Of a stretch of DNA of 64,000 bases, positions 9,112-17,154 are shown piece after piece. Position numbers and translations under genes: made by a program. Under the pieces are notes generated by a model. That model was not told where the DNA came from and searched no databases. It saw only the letters and a program-made list of their open reading frames with translations. Each line of letters opens with the position of its first letter. Within the stretch, counting starts at the first letter, position 1. The DNA comes from TH-plancto1 sp043777375 (GTDB lineage: Bacteria > Planctomycetota > Planctomycetia > Planctomycetales > Planctomycetaceae): NCBI GenBank assembly GCA_043777375.1, contig JAYWHX010000016.1, forward strand, positions 102,516-166,515, in the 5' to 3' direction.

Positions 9112-9608
9112 ATGGAATCGACTGGCTGCCGGAACTTCTCGGTGTAAATCCGTGGGGACATGGCACGTATGACATGCTCTATGAAAGGTTTCGGACAGAT
9201 TTCATCTTGTCGCAACTCAGCTATCGAGGACACCGCGTCTGGCACTTTCCAGACAAGGAGGATGGTCGGGAGGCCATTTTCTGGCATCTGACAGATCGAG
9301 AGGAGCAACAACGGCGGCACAAGGTACAGAAGCCAACTCGAGTTCCCGATCTTTGCCGAAGCGCTAGGCTAAGTTGGGTTCGTCCGATGATCGAAAACTG
9401 TCCGTCACACGAGATTCTGGATTGGGATATCGAAGAAGAGGGATCGATCAAGACGTATGTCTGGCTCAAGTCTCATGACTTCCTCGTTCTGATGAAAAGA
9501 TACCCCGACGGTGCTCGCCGGTTACTGACGGCCTATTGCCTCAACTATGACAACATGAGGGAAAAGCTGCGAAAGAAGTACGATCGAAGGCTTGGTGTCG
9601 GTACATGA
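9108..9608 (+). CDS. small protein paired with DUF3800; possible BECR-type nuclease
   Basis: 166 residues from ATG 9108, overlapping the DUF3800 stop (ATGA). The C-terminal half reads SHDFLVLMKRYPDGARRLLT followed by AYCLNYDNMREKLRKKY: a strand pair, an LTAY segment and a basic helix. This resembles the end of phage and mobile-element proteins assigned to the barnase/EndoU/colicin-E5/RelE-like (BECR) fold; that match is from memory and is inference. There is no signal peptide or membrane helix. If right, the locus would pair two nuclease-like proteins. A terminator-like hairpin follows directly, closing a two-gene unit. Confidence 0.6.
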   Translation: MNGIDWLPELLGVNPWGHGTYDMLYERFRTDFILSQLSYRGHRVWHFPDKEDGREAIFWHLTDREEQQRRHKVQKPTRVPDLCRSARLSWVRPMIENCPSHEILDWDIEEEGSIKTYVWLKSHDFLVLMKRYPDGARRLLTAYCLNYDNMREKLRKKYDRRLGVGT

Positions 9609-9612
9609 AAAA

Positions 9613-9633
9613 GGCCCCCGCAATGCGGAGGCC
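9613..9633 (+). terminator. terminator-like hairpin after the DUF3800 pair
   Basis: GGCCCCCGC - AAT - GCGGAGGCC, nine-base arms with one mismatch, five bases after the stop codon. No long T-run follows, so termination may be partial. Confidence 0.6.
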
Positions 9634-10156
9634 CAACTCCTTCTGCAACCTGGCAGATGAGATAACTCCAGTATCGTACTGTTAGACTGAACAATCAAGT
9701 CTGAGTTTCTGAATCGAAGCATTCTTTGTGTTTTCTGCAAAAATGGACCGATTGCAACAGAGAGTCCAGCTGTCATCTCTGGAATCGAATCGCCTCACTG
9801 ATAGGAGCATGATTGCGCATCCTCCGAAACATGTGTTGCAACTCAATTCATGGAAAGGCGGGGTTGGCCCAGACATCGCTTTGGATGTCTGATTGACGAG
9901 GGCACAAGAGGGATTGAAGGGCTAACGTGTCCTGCGTAACCTGCGATCGCCCGGCAACTCAGGCGCTGAATGCAGTCTCTGAGTCACTCCTGTCCCGCCG
10001 AGGGACGGGTAACAATTTCGCAGCCTTGCGTACGGCGGTTTATCGAGCAGATTCTGATTCAGTGGGGCAGACATTCCTGTCTGCCTTTTCTGAAAACCGA
10101 GTCTCAATCAGCCCTCATACGTTGATCATTTGCTCGCCTCGCACCAGGATCAGGGA
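9634..10156. other. intergenic stretch with one half-repeat
   Basis: No gene is supported in this 520-base stretch. It contains one copy of the CAGTGGGGCAGACATTCCTG repeat at 10060-10085, whose paired copies are at 24718-24796 and 47083-47138. Confidence 0.5.
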
Positions 10157-10582
10157 ATGCGAATCACCACACGAATGACAAGCTTTGTCGCGGCCATGTT
10201 CTTTTTGTGGTTGCCAATCGTCTGCCAAGCTGACATCGCACCTGAGTATCCGGACACAGCCTGGGGCCGGGACGAGGTGCCCTCCCGAGTCACGATCATC
10301 GCGGTCGGGGCAGCGACCTCAGCGGCAATCGTTACTCTGGGACTGTTCCTGAACCGCCGGCCAGTTCACACCGCCACTCGAAAGGCAGTGACCTCCGGAG
10401 TACTGAGCCTCGCCTTGCTGGTTGTCGTGGTTTTCGCGGTCCGGTCCTTCTGGCAAGCGGACCGTGATCGCAGCCAATGGAATCAGTGGGAGGAGGAGCG
10501 ACTCAATCGCCGCAGGAATTGGAGAGGCCCCCCTCAGTACGAGAATCCGCCAGAGCCAGTCGAGTCCGAATCGTCCCCATAA
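10157..10582 (+). CDS. small predicted membrane protein with signal peptide
   Basis: 141 residues from ATG 10157 (AGGATCAGGGA just upstream); an earlier in-frame ATG at 10130 would push the signal peptide inward. Residues 1-25 are a signal sequence ending VCQA before DIAPEYPD. Two more hydrophobic helices follow (VTIIAVGAATSAAIVTLGLF, about 45-65, and SGVLSLALLVVVVFAVRSF, about 80-98), then a charged Arg/Glu/Pro-rich tail. No family recognised. It stands alone between two repeat-bearing gaps. Confidence 0.6.
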   Translation: MRITTRMTSFVAAMFFLWLPIVCQADIAPEYPDTAWGRDEVPSRVTIIAVGAATSAAIVTLGLFLNRRPVHTATRKAVTSGVLSLALLVVVVFAVRSFWQADRDRSQWNQWEEERLNRRRNWRGPPQYENPPEPVESESSP

Positions 10583-10805
10583 CGACTCCGAGTCGGGGCG
10601 GGTGGCACGACCCTGACGGCATTGCGGAAGGGCGTGGAGGACGGGAGTTGGCAAACGTTGTGTCGAGGAATGAGATGTGAGCCCGGGGAGAACTTTCGAT
10701 GCGGATAGCTACTGCCGCAAAGCCAGCACGTGGCTTGAATAACAGGTCCGTGCGAGGCGTTCGTGGGTGCGGTCGCCTCAGCGCCTGATGGCGAATTGCG
10801 AACAC

Positions 10806-10824
10806 GGCGGACTCACGTCCGGCG
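10806..10824. repeat. short palindromic repeat near glnS end
   Basis: GGCGGACTCACGTCCGGCG, about 30 bases past the glnS stop. The same core with one change occurs in the perfect inverted repeat at 57254-57413. The rest of 10583-10850 holds no gene I can support. Confidence 0.5.
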
Positions 10825-10850
10825 TTTGCTGTCGTTCTGAAGCGTCGAGG

Positions 10851-12554
10851 CTACTTCTTCTGCGACTTCGCCCACGCATCCTTGAGTGTCACGGTGCGGT
10901 TGAAGACCAGCTTCCCCGGCTGGGTGTCGCGGCTGTCGGCGATGAAATAGCCGAGGCGTTCGAACTGCACCGGGCGGCCATCCTCGAAAGCGGACAGCGA
11001 CGGCTCCAGCTGGGCGGCGGGCAGGACCTCGACCGAGTTCGGGTTCAGGTAGCTCTTCCAGTCCTCGCCGTCGGGCACTTGGCTTAGATCCTCGATCTTG
11101 CACAGGTGGTCGTACAGACGCACCTCGGCGGGGATCGCGTGATTGGCCGAGACCCAGTGGATCGTGGCTTTTACCTTGCGCCCATCAGGTGAGTCGCCGC
11201 CTCGCGTCGCCGGGTCGTAGGTCGCGCGGACCTCGGTGATGTTACCGGCCTCGTCTTTGATGACGCTGGTACACTTGATGAAATAGGCCCAGCGGAGGCG
11301 GACCTCGCGTCCGGGAGACAGCCGGAAGAACCCCTTCGGCGGGTCTTCCATGAAGTCCTCGCGCTCGATGTACAGCTCGCGCGAGAACGGCACTTGCCGC
11401 GTCCCCGTGGTCGCGTCTTCTGGGTGATTGACGGCGTCCAGCTGTTCCGTGAGATCGGCGTCGTAGTTTTCGATCACGACCTTGATCGGGCGCAGCACTG
11501 CCATGCGGCGTTCGGCTCGCTTGTTGAGGTCGTGACGCAGGGCATTCTCCAGCACGACCATGTCGGTCAGGCCGTTGTACTTCGTAATCCCAATCTCGCT
11601 GCAGAAGGCCCGCAGCGCCTCGGGTGTGTAACCCCGCCGCCGCAGTCCGCAGATGGTCGGCATGCGAGGATCGTCCCAGCTGGAGACGAACTTGCCCTGC
11701 ACCAGTTCGAGCAGCTTCCGCTTACTCATTACGGTATGAGTCAGGTTGAGCCGCGCGAACTCATGCTGCCGCGACGGGAAGATGCCGAGCTTCTCGATAC
11801 ACCAGTCATACAGCGGTCGATGTGCGTCGAACTCGAGCGTGCAGATCGAGTGCGTGACCTGCTCGATCGAGTCGCTTTGCCCGTGGGCGTAATCGTACAT
11901 CGGGTAGATGCACCACGCGTCACCCGTCCGGTGGTGGTGGGCGTGTTTGATGCGGTACAGCAGCGGGTCACGCAGCAGAAAGTTCGGCGAGGCCATGTCA
12001 ATCTTGGCCCGCAGCACGTGCGCTCCATCGGGGAACTCACCCGCCTTCATCCGCCGGAACAGATCGAGATTCTCGGCGACGGGCCGGTCGCGGTGCGGGC
12101 TGTTCGTCCCGGGAACGACGGGTGTCCCGCGCTGCTGACTGATCTCCTCGCTGGTCTGGCTGTCGACATAGGCGAGGCCCGACTCGATCAGCTTCTCGGC
12201 CCACAGGTAGAGCTGTTCGAAATAGTCGCTGGCATAGAACAGCCCGTCCCACTGGAAGCCAAGCCAGCGGACATCGGCCTGGATCGACTCGACGTACTCG
12301 GTCTCTTCGGTGGTCGGATTCGTGTCATCGAACCGCAGGTTGCACTTCCCGCCGAATTCTTTCGCGAGGCCGAAGTTCAGGCAGATCGACTTCGCATGCC
12401 CAATGTGCAGATACCCATTCGGCTCGGGAGGAAACCGAGTCTGCACCCGCCCGCCGTGCTTTCCAGCTGCGACATCATCGGCCACGATCTGGCGAATAAA
12501 ATCGAGAGGACGTTCGACAGGGGCAGGAGACGGATTGGGCACAGCTTCAGACAT
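10851..12554 (-). CDS. glnS: glutaminyl-tRNA synthetase
   Basis: 567 residues from ATG at 12552-12554 (GGTGGAAC ribosome site). A class I aminoacyl-tRNA synthetase that charges tRNA-Gln directly. The catalytic signature PPEPNGYLHIGHAKS is near residue 45 and the KMSKS-type loop VMSKRKLLEL near residue 274; NLRFDDTNP, typical of the GlnRS/GluRS group, lies near 75. The C terminus forms the two beta-barrel anticodon-binding domains (FERLGYF, DSRDTQPGKLVFNRTV). Length is close to the bacterial norm of about 555. It is divergent from serS, sharing a 226-base promoter region. Confidence 0.95.
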   Translation of the reverse strand: MSEAVPNPSPAPVERPLDFIRQIVADDVAAGKHGGRVQTRFPPEPNGYLHIGHAKSICLNFGLAKEFGGKCNLRFDDTNPTTEETEYVESIQADVRWLGFQWDGLFYASDYFEQLYLWAEKLIESGLAYVDSQTSEEISQQRGTPVVPGTNSPHRDRPVAENLDLFRRMKAGEFPDGAHVLRAKIDMASPNFLLRDPLLYRIKHAHHHRTGDAWCIYPMYDYAHGQSDSIEQVTHSICTLEFDAHRPLYDWCIEKLGIFPSRQHEFARLNLTHTVMSKRKLLELVQGKFVSSWDDPRMPTICGLRRRGYTPEALRAFCSEIGITKYNGLTDMVVLENALRHDLNKRAERRMAVLRPIKVVIENYDADLTEQLDAVNHPEDATTGTRQVPFSRELYIEREDFMEDPPKGFFRLSPGREVRLRWAYFIKCTSVIKDEAGNITEVRATYDPATRGGDSPDGRKVKATIHWVSANHAIPAEVRLYDHLCKIEDLSQVPDGEDWKSYLNPNSVEVLPAAQLEPSLSAFEDGRPVQFERLGYFIADSRDTQPGKLVFNRTVTLKDAWAKSQKK

Positions 12555-12780
12555 GACGGTTCCACCGACGGCAAGAGTTCCAGACGATCGCGCTCGTAGG
12601 ATAGCACGCTGCGGAATTCGAGACACGGGAGAATTTGAACGTTTCGGAGAGTGTGCCGTTGGGGGAGAACCGTTCGCGAGCCCTTCTCCGCTGGTAAAAA
12701 CGGTCGCCTTGTTCTCAAATGCGTTCTGACCGGGGTCATGGATGCTCCGGGCCCGTGTTGTGCCTTGTGAAGTGGCCCCG

Positions 12781-14067
12781 ATGCTTGATCTGCAATTTGT
12801 GTGTGAGAACCGTGACGCTGTCGAGGCGAACTGCCGCAATCGAGGCGTGCCGCTCGATCTGTCCGTCTTGGTCGGATTGGCTGATCGTCGACGCCTGCTG
12901 ATTGCCGAAGGCGACAAGCTGCGGCATGAGCAGAAGGATCTGTCGGCTCAGATTCCGAAGGCCCCCGCCGCTGACAAGCCAGGGATGATCGCTCGCGGCA
13001 AGGAACTCCGCGAGCAGATTCAAGCGGGCGAGGCCGAGCTGGTCACGATCGAGGAGCAGATCCGCCAAGAGCAGATGCAGATCCCCAACCTGACGCACCC
13101 CGACGCACCTGTCGGGCGGGAAGAGCACGAGAGCATCACCGCTCGCGAGTGGGGCACCAAGCGGCAGTTCGACTTTAAGCCGAAAGATCACGTCGAGCTG
13201 ATGGCCGCGCTGGATATGGTCAACCTGGAAGCGGGGACTAAGGTGGCCGGGCACGGGTTTTACTTCCTCAAGAACGCCGGGGCCTTTCTGGAGATGGCCC
13301 TCGTCAGCTATGCGGTCGAGAAGCTGCGCAGCGAGGGATTTACGGTTTACACGACACCGGACGTGGCCCGCGACGAGGTCTTGCACGGCACTGGCTACAT
13401 GCCGCGTGGGCCGGAAACGCAGATCTATTCGATCCACAACACCGATCTGTCATTGGTCGCCACAGCTGAGATCACACTCGGCGGAATGATGCGGGACGAG
13501 ATCATCGACCATGCCAAGCTGCCGCTCAAGGTGGCTGGAATTTCGCACTGCTTCCGCACTGAAGCAGGCGGGCACGGGAAGGCGACGCGAGGCATCTACC
13601 GCGTGCATCAGTTCACCAAGGTCGAGATGTTCGGCTTCACTGCACCGGACCTGAAATCATCCGATGAGTTTCACGAGATGGTCGTGCGGATCGAAGAGGA
13701 GATCTTCCAGGGCCTCGAAGTTCCGTACCGCGTGCTCGACATCTGCACCGGCGACCTCGGCGGCCCGGCCTTCCGCAAGTACGACCTGGAAGCCTGGATG
13801 CCCGGTCGCGGCGCAGCGGGCGAGTACGGCGAGATCACTAGCGCCTCGAACTGCACCGATTTCCAATCCCGCCGATTGGGCATCCGCACCCGCGTGCCCG
13901 ACAAGAAGGGGACGCAGTTCGTGCATACCCTCAACGGCACAGCTGTGGCTTGTACGCGGGCGATGATCGCCGTGATCGAGAACCACCAGCAAGCCGATGG
14001 CAGCATCGTCGTCCCGCAGGTGTTGCGGAAGTGGATGGGGATGGACCGGATCACGGCGGGGGCGTAG
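12781..14067 (+). CDS. serS: seryl-tRNA synthetase
   Basis: 428 residues from ATG 12781 (MLDLQFVCENRDAV), the usual SerRS beginning; an upstream in-frame start at 12742 would add an unconserved tail. The first 110 residues form the tRNA-binding coiled-coil arm. The class II core has motif 2 (HCFRTEAGGHGKATRGIYR, about 260) and motif 3 (NGTAVACTRAMIAVIENHQ, about 385). The enzyme makes seryl-tRNA for serine and selenocysteine. Divergent from glnS, so two tRNA synthetases share one intergenic region. Confidence 0.96.
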   Translation: MLDLQFVCENRDAVEANCRNRGVPLDLSVLVGLADRRRLLIAEGDKLRHEQKDLSAQIPKAPAADKPGMIARGKELREQIQAGEAELVTIEEQIRQEQMQIPNLTHPDAPVGREEHESITAREWGTKRQFDFKPKDHVELMAALDMVNLEAGTKVAGHGFYFLKNAGAFLEMALVSYAVEKLRSEGFTVYTTPDVARDEVLHGTGYMPRGPETQIYSIHNTDLSLVATAEITLGGMMRDEIIDHAKLPLKVAGISHCFRTEAGGHGKATRGIYRVHQFTKVEMFGFTAPDLKSSDEFHEMVVRIEEEIFQGLEVPYRVLDICTGDLGGPAFRKYDLEAWMPGRGAAGEYGEITSASNCTDFQSRRLGIRTRVPDKKGTQFVHTLNGTAVACTRAMIAVIENHQQADGSIVVPQVLRKWMGMDRITAGA

Positions 14068-14114
14068 CGGTCGGCCATCAGCGGTCAGCATTCAGCCAGA
14101 GACGGAGGCGAGCG

Positions 14115-15389
14115 ATGACAATTCATGTTTGCCGATGGGCAGGGCAGACTTGGCCCATGAGGCTCGCACTCGTCATCGGCTGCCTGCTCACCGCGTGCGC
14201 GTCAACCTATGCCGCTCCTCAGCCGCCGAGCAACCTCTTGGCGGTCGACCATCCTCATGATGGCGGGGGGGGCCTCGAACTGCGATTTGAGCCATCACCG
14301 GACGATCCGCTTTCGGATGATCCATTGCGGGCCTTCGAGTATGTCGTCCTTATCTCTGGCGAGTTCCACGGCGAGTACGCGCCAGTCGGTCGAATGAAGA
14401 GCGGAAGTGTCCAGGGAAGCTTTCGACTGAGTATCAGTCCTATTGAACTTACCTCTCAAATCGCGGGGCGAACCACTGGAAAGCCCTATTGGTTCCGTGT
14501 GGTTGCCATCAACCCCGCAGGCGAGCATTCAGCCTTCGCCGAAACCCCGTTGGATGCCCCCGGAATTGCCACTCGCCAATGGTTCGACGGTCGCCGCATG
14601 TGGCTGGCCATTGTCATGACAGCCATCTGCGGCGCGGTCGTCGGATATGTCATCGCTGCTCGTATGGGGGTGAAGCTGACGATTCGCAAGATCGCGGGTC
14701 TCGATGCGATCGAGGACGCTGTCGGCCGCGCGACCGAGATGGGCAAGGCGTGTCTGTTCGTTCCCGGCGTGCAGGACATCAACGACATCCAGACGATCGC
14801 GGGCCTGACCATCCTCGGACGAGTTGCCGAGAAGGCGGCAGAGTACGACTGCGAACTTGATGTCCCCACCAGCCGCTCCCTCGTCATGACAGCTGCGAGG
14901 GAAACCGTAGCAGCTGCGTTTTATGCGGCGGGCAGGCCGGACGCCTTCAATGAGGACCGTATTTATTACGTCACCGATGAGCAGTTCGCGTATGTCTCGC
15001 ATTTGACCGGAATCATGGTCCGCGAGAAGCCCGCAGCCTGCTTCTACCTCGGGGCGTTTTTTGCCGAATCACTGATCCTCTCCGAGACCGGCAACGCCGT
15101 CGGAGCCATTCAGATCGCCGGCACCGCTCAACCGGCCCAGCTGCCATTCTTCGTCGCGGCGTGTGACTACACTCTCATCGGCGAAGAGTTCTTCGCGGCG
15201 TCGGCATACCTGTCTGGTGATCCGGATCAACTCGGCAGCCTCAAGGGGCAAGATGTTGGTAAGGTGATCGTAACTGTCCTCGTACTGATTGGCGTGTCGC
15301 TGTCGACCTTGGCGAATGTGTTTCCCCTGGAAACCGGATTTCGCACGGCGGAAAGTTACTTGTTGAATACGGTCTTAGGTGAGGGATAA
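14115..15389 (+). CDS. DUF6754 membrane protein with fibronectin-III-like ectodomain
   Basis: 424 residues from ATG 14115 (GGAGG nine bases upstream). A signal or anchor segment (MRLALVIGCLLTACASTYA) lies at about 15-33. Residues about 37-145 look like a fibronectin type III domain (PPSNLLAV, then PYWFRVVAINPAGEHS). A transmembrane helix (MWLAIVMTAICGAVVGYVI) near 160 leads to a conserved region (AVGRATEMGKACLFVPG, FYLGAFFAESLILSE) of the DUF6754 type, and a last hydrophobic helix lies near 400. Function of DUF6754 is unknown. It follows serS by 47 bases on the same strand. Confidence 0.75.
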   Translation: MTIHVCRWAGQTWPMRLALVIGCLLTACASTYAAPQPPSNLLAVDHPHDGGGGLELRFEPSPDDPLSDDPLRAFEYVVLISGEFHGEYAPVGRMKSGSVQGSFRLSISPIELTSQIAGRTTGKPYWFRVVAINPAGEHSAFAETPLDAPGIATRQWFDGRRMWLAIVMTAICGAVVGYVIAARMGVKLTIRKIAGLDAIEDAVGRATEMGKACLFVPGVQDINDIQTIAGLTILGRVAEKAAEYDCELDVPTSRSLVMTAARETVAAAFYAAGRPDAFNEDRIYYVTDEQFAYVSHLTGIMVREKPAACFYLGAFFAESLILSETGNAVGAIQIAGTAQPAQLPFFVAACDYTLIGEEFFAASAYLSGDPDQLGSLKGQDVGKVIVTVLVLIGVSLSTLANVFPLETGFRTAESYLLNTVLGEG

Positions 15390-15392
15390 TCC

Positions 15393-15456
15393 CGTGGGAT
15401 AGGCTTCCAGCCTGTCGTGGATCGTCAGGAATGACAGGCTGGAAGCCTATGCCACG
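15393..15456. repeat. 24-bp inverted repeat, family A copy 1
   Basis: Arms 15393-15416 and 15433-15456 (core GATAGGCTTCCAGCCTGTC) pair with one mismatch and a 16-base loop. Sister copies sit at 19424-19485 and 59686-59748. Here it lies just after the DUF6754 stop and could also terminate transcription. Confidence 0.85.
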
Positions 15457-15472
15457 AATCTAGGAGACTCGC

Positions 15473-15775
15473 ATGTCCACTCGCTGTTCGCTGATCTTGG
15501 CTGCCCTGATGATCGGGGGACTGACCACACTGTCTCCGGCGAATGACCAGACCATCAGGGAACGCATTGAGGCCCGACGGAAAGAGTCATCACGACGAAC
15601 TGCTCCAGCCCTCAACCGGGGATATGCCCGTGGAGCGGTCGTGGGCGAAGATGGCGGTGGGTCCATGGACCGAGGTGGGAGCTGCGGCAGAGCATGGCCT
15701 CCGGTGCGGCATAGCAGGAAATCTGAACTGAACATCAGCCATAACTCGTTTCATATTCTGACGCATTGGCGTTGA
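15473..15775 (+). pseudogene. N-terminal fragment of a secreted protein, probably a broken esterase
   Basis: ATG 15473 has TAGGAGA upstream and opens with a clear signal peptide (MSTRCSLILAALMIGGLTTL, cleavage after SPA), followed by TIRERIEARRKESSRR, a charged segment typical of planctomycete secreted PHB-depolymerase-like esterases. Beyond about residue 45 the sequence loses any protein-like character and the frame ends without a domain. A C-terminal piece of an alpha/beta hydrolase sits 1 kb downstream on the same strand (16822-17010). I infer that both pieces come from one gene interrupted by the segment between them. A different frame (15543-15731) reads GPWTEVGAAAEHGLRCG, so more than one rearrangement is possible. 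Confidence 0.5.
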
Positions 15776-15799
15776 CAACTCCATGCTCTATCATAGCAT
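15772..15799 (+). promoter_or_regulatory. sigma70-type promoter before the cassette-like gene
   Basis: TTGACA at 15772-15777, 16-base spacer, TAGCAT at 15794-15799. The -35 box is perfect consensus. It lies upstream of the boundary motif GTTATGC (15839-15845), so it would belong to the host site and drive the inserted gene, like the Pc promoter of integrons. A perfect 10-bp hairpin (arms 15810-15819 and 15824-15833) follows. Confidence 0.4.
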
Positions 15800-15863
15800 C
15801 ACGTTATTCTTCGACCGCACTTCTGCGGTCGAATACCTGTTATGCCGCAAAGAACACAGTCGA

Positions 15864-16676
15864 ATGACATGGTTTAGCTCAAAAGTCACGGTCACGTTCA
15901 TTGACGACGCCACCGGTGAATCGTTCGGCATTACGGAGATGCCGCCTGCCGACTTGCCGGAATCATTCGAGCTCGACACGACGCTGCACCTTGGCAACGA
16001 CAATTGGAGCGTTGTTGATGCGCGGCCAAAGACGCGCGCGGAATATGCAAAAACGAAAACCCTGACGCTGCGTCTACGCCGAATCGAGATGGTTAATCCC
16101 GGCACGATTCTCTACAGCCTTCCGTCTATCTGCGACGCGATACCGGGAATCGGCGATCAACCACTTTGTGGAAATGAGTTTATTCTTGCCGAAGATGATT
16201 GGCGGCAATTCGAATTGGTTTCCAATGACTTGGCGCACGCCGTTGACGATGAAATCGAGAAGATTCGGGCGATTCATGAACACGCCGCAGCAAAAGTGGG
16301 TTGGCGTGAAATTCACGTTCGAACGAAGCCGGACATGCCGCTTGCATGTGAAATCACGTTGTCTGATCTCGCAGCGGCGCTGAACGTGTCCGAACCGTCC
16401 GTTGGCGTCACATATCAAGGAGCACCATCGCGGATTAGCGATGGGTACGCTTTCCGCTTGAACGGTTTCACCGTTTATGGAGTGGCTCCAGACCACAAGA
16501 TTCGGGTAATTGCTTTTGATCAATACTCAGAGTCACCGCCCGGTTCTGATTTGGTCACTCGGCTACAATTGCTCGCGAGGAGATTGGATATGGACTTGGT
16601 ATATTGGTGTCGTTGCGTGCGAGTCGATCCGGAAGATGCATTGTTCGTTTCACTAATGGCCAATGAAGCCGCATAA
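15864..16676 (+). CDS. unknown protein encoded in a cassette-like unit
   Basis: 270 residues from ATG 15864 (MTWFSSKVTVTFIDDATGE). The ATG at 15783 is in frame but lies inside the promoter. No signal peptide, membrane helix or family I recognise; the first 70 residues look like a compact beta domain, and the C-terminal half has FRLNGFTVYGVAPDHKIRVI. Codon use is more AT-rich than in neighbours. The ATG is only 24 bases after a GTTATGC motif and the TAA stop lies inside GCATAAC of an attC-like site, the usual layout of an integron cassette gene. This suggests recent acquisition; function unknown. Confidence 0.65.
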   Translation: MTWFSSKVTVTFIDDATGESFGITEMPPADLPESFELDTTLHLGNDNWSVVDARPKTRAEYAKTKTLTLRLRRIEMVNPGTILYSLPSICDAIPGIGDQPLCGNEFILAEDDWRQFELVSNDLAHAVDDEIEKIRAIHEHAAAKVGWREIHVRTKPDMPLACEITLSDLAAALNVSEPSVGVTYQGAPSRISDGYAFRLNGFTVYGVAPDHKIRVIAFDQYSESPPGSDLVTRLQLLARRLDMDLVYWCRCVRVDPEDALFVSLMANEAA

Positions 16677-16762
16677 CAAGTCGGTCAACCCGAGCGGCGG
16701 GCGTCGCGTTTTCTGTCTTCGCAAGTCTTTTGGCCGCCGCCGGGTTACCTTGGTCGTTACGA
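16671..16762 (+). other. attC-like recombination site
   Basis: Opening box GCATAAC (16671-16677) and closing box GTTACGA (16756-16762) bracket two arms that pair as in an integron attC site: TAAC with GTTA; an unpaired spacer; GGT; one extra base; AACCCG; one extra base; GCGGCGG, against CCGCCGCCGGGTTACC on the 3' side. Total length 92 bases is within the attC range. The stop codon of the preceding gene lies in the first box. At the other end of the gene, GTTATGC (15839-15845) is the exact complement of GCATAAC, as expected for the other cassette boundary. No integrase is present in the window. Confidence 0.6.
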
Positions 16763-16821
16763 CTGGCCGACCTTTCCTCTGGGCTCATCGAATCGCACTT
16801 TCTCCACTTGGCCAGCGCTCG

Positions 16822-17010
16822 TGTCATGGAGAGAAGGACCAGATCTTCGCGACTTCGTTCTTTGAGGAGAACCGCGACAAGTCCCAGAAAGAAGTGCACG
16901 AGGTGCAGTACGTCAAAGTCCCCAACCTCGGCCACATCTGGGCCAATGATGTGCAGATCAACGACACGATCTGGGAGTTCTTCGAGAAACACCCGCTGCC
17001 AGGGAAGTGA
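16822..17010 (+). pseudogene. C-terminal fragment of an alpha/beta hydrolase (esterase)
   Basis: The last 62 codons of an open frame read HGEKDQIFATSFF at the start, then VPNLGHIWANDVQINDTIWE and FFEKHPLPGK before the stop. HGEKD is the usual acid-loop segment, and the conserved His followed by a final helix is the usual end, of PHB-depolymerase or dienelactone-hydrolase-like esterases. The nucleophile Ser part is absent. The fragment starts about 60 bases after the attC-like site. Together with the signal-peptide fragment at 15473 it is best read as the remains of one secreted esterase gene. Confidence 0.6.
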
Positions 17011-17131
17011 CGTAGGCGATGTCGCTCCGCGACTCGCATTCCCCCAGAGGGAAACTCCTCCTGGCTTGCTCCCCAGAATGCGAAAGTTTTCCAGCGGGAA
17101 AAGTCTGAGTCGCGGAGTGACATGAGCTACG
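17011..17131. repeat. 25-bp inverted repeat pair
   Basis: Arms 17011-17035 and 17107-17131 (core CTCCGCGACTC / GAGTCGCGGAG) pair with four mismatches around about 70 bases. It lies between the convergent esterase fragment and Uma2 gene and may end transcription from both sides. Confidence 0.65.
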
Positions 17132-17154
17132 GTCGGCGCTAGCGCTCCGAAGCG

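Noticed and set aside
11394..12599. 401-residue plus-strand frame inside glnS
   Set aside because: Antisense to conserved HIGH and KMSKS regions; no own domain.
15739..15845. A second attC-like site upstream of the cassette gene (CCATAAC to GTTATGC)
   Set aside because: The boxes are complementary, but the inner arms pair poorly and the spacer lengths do not match, so I do not call it.
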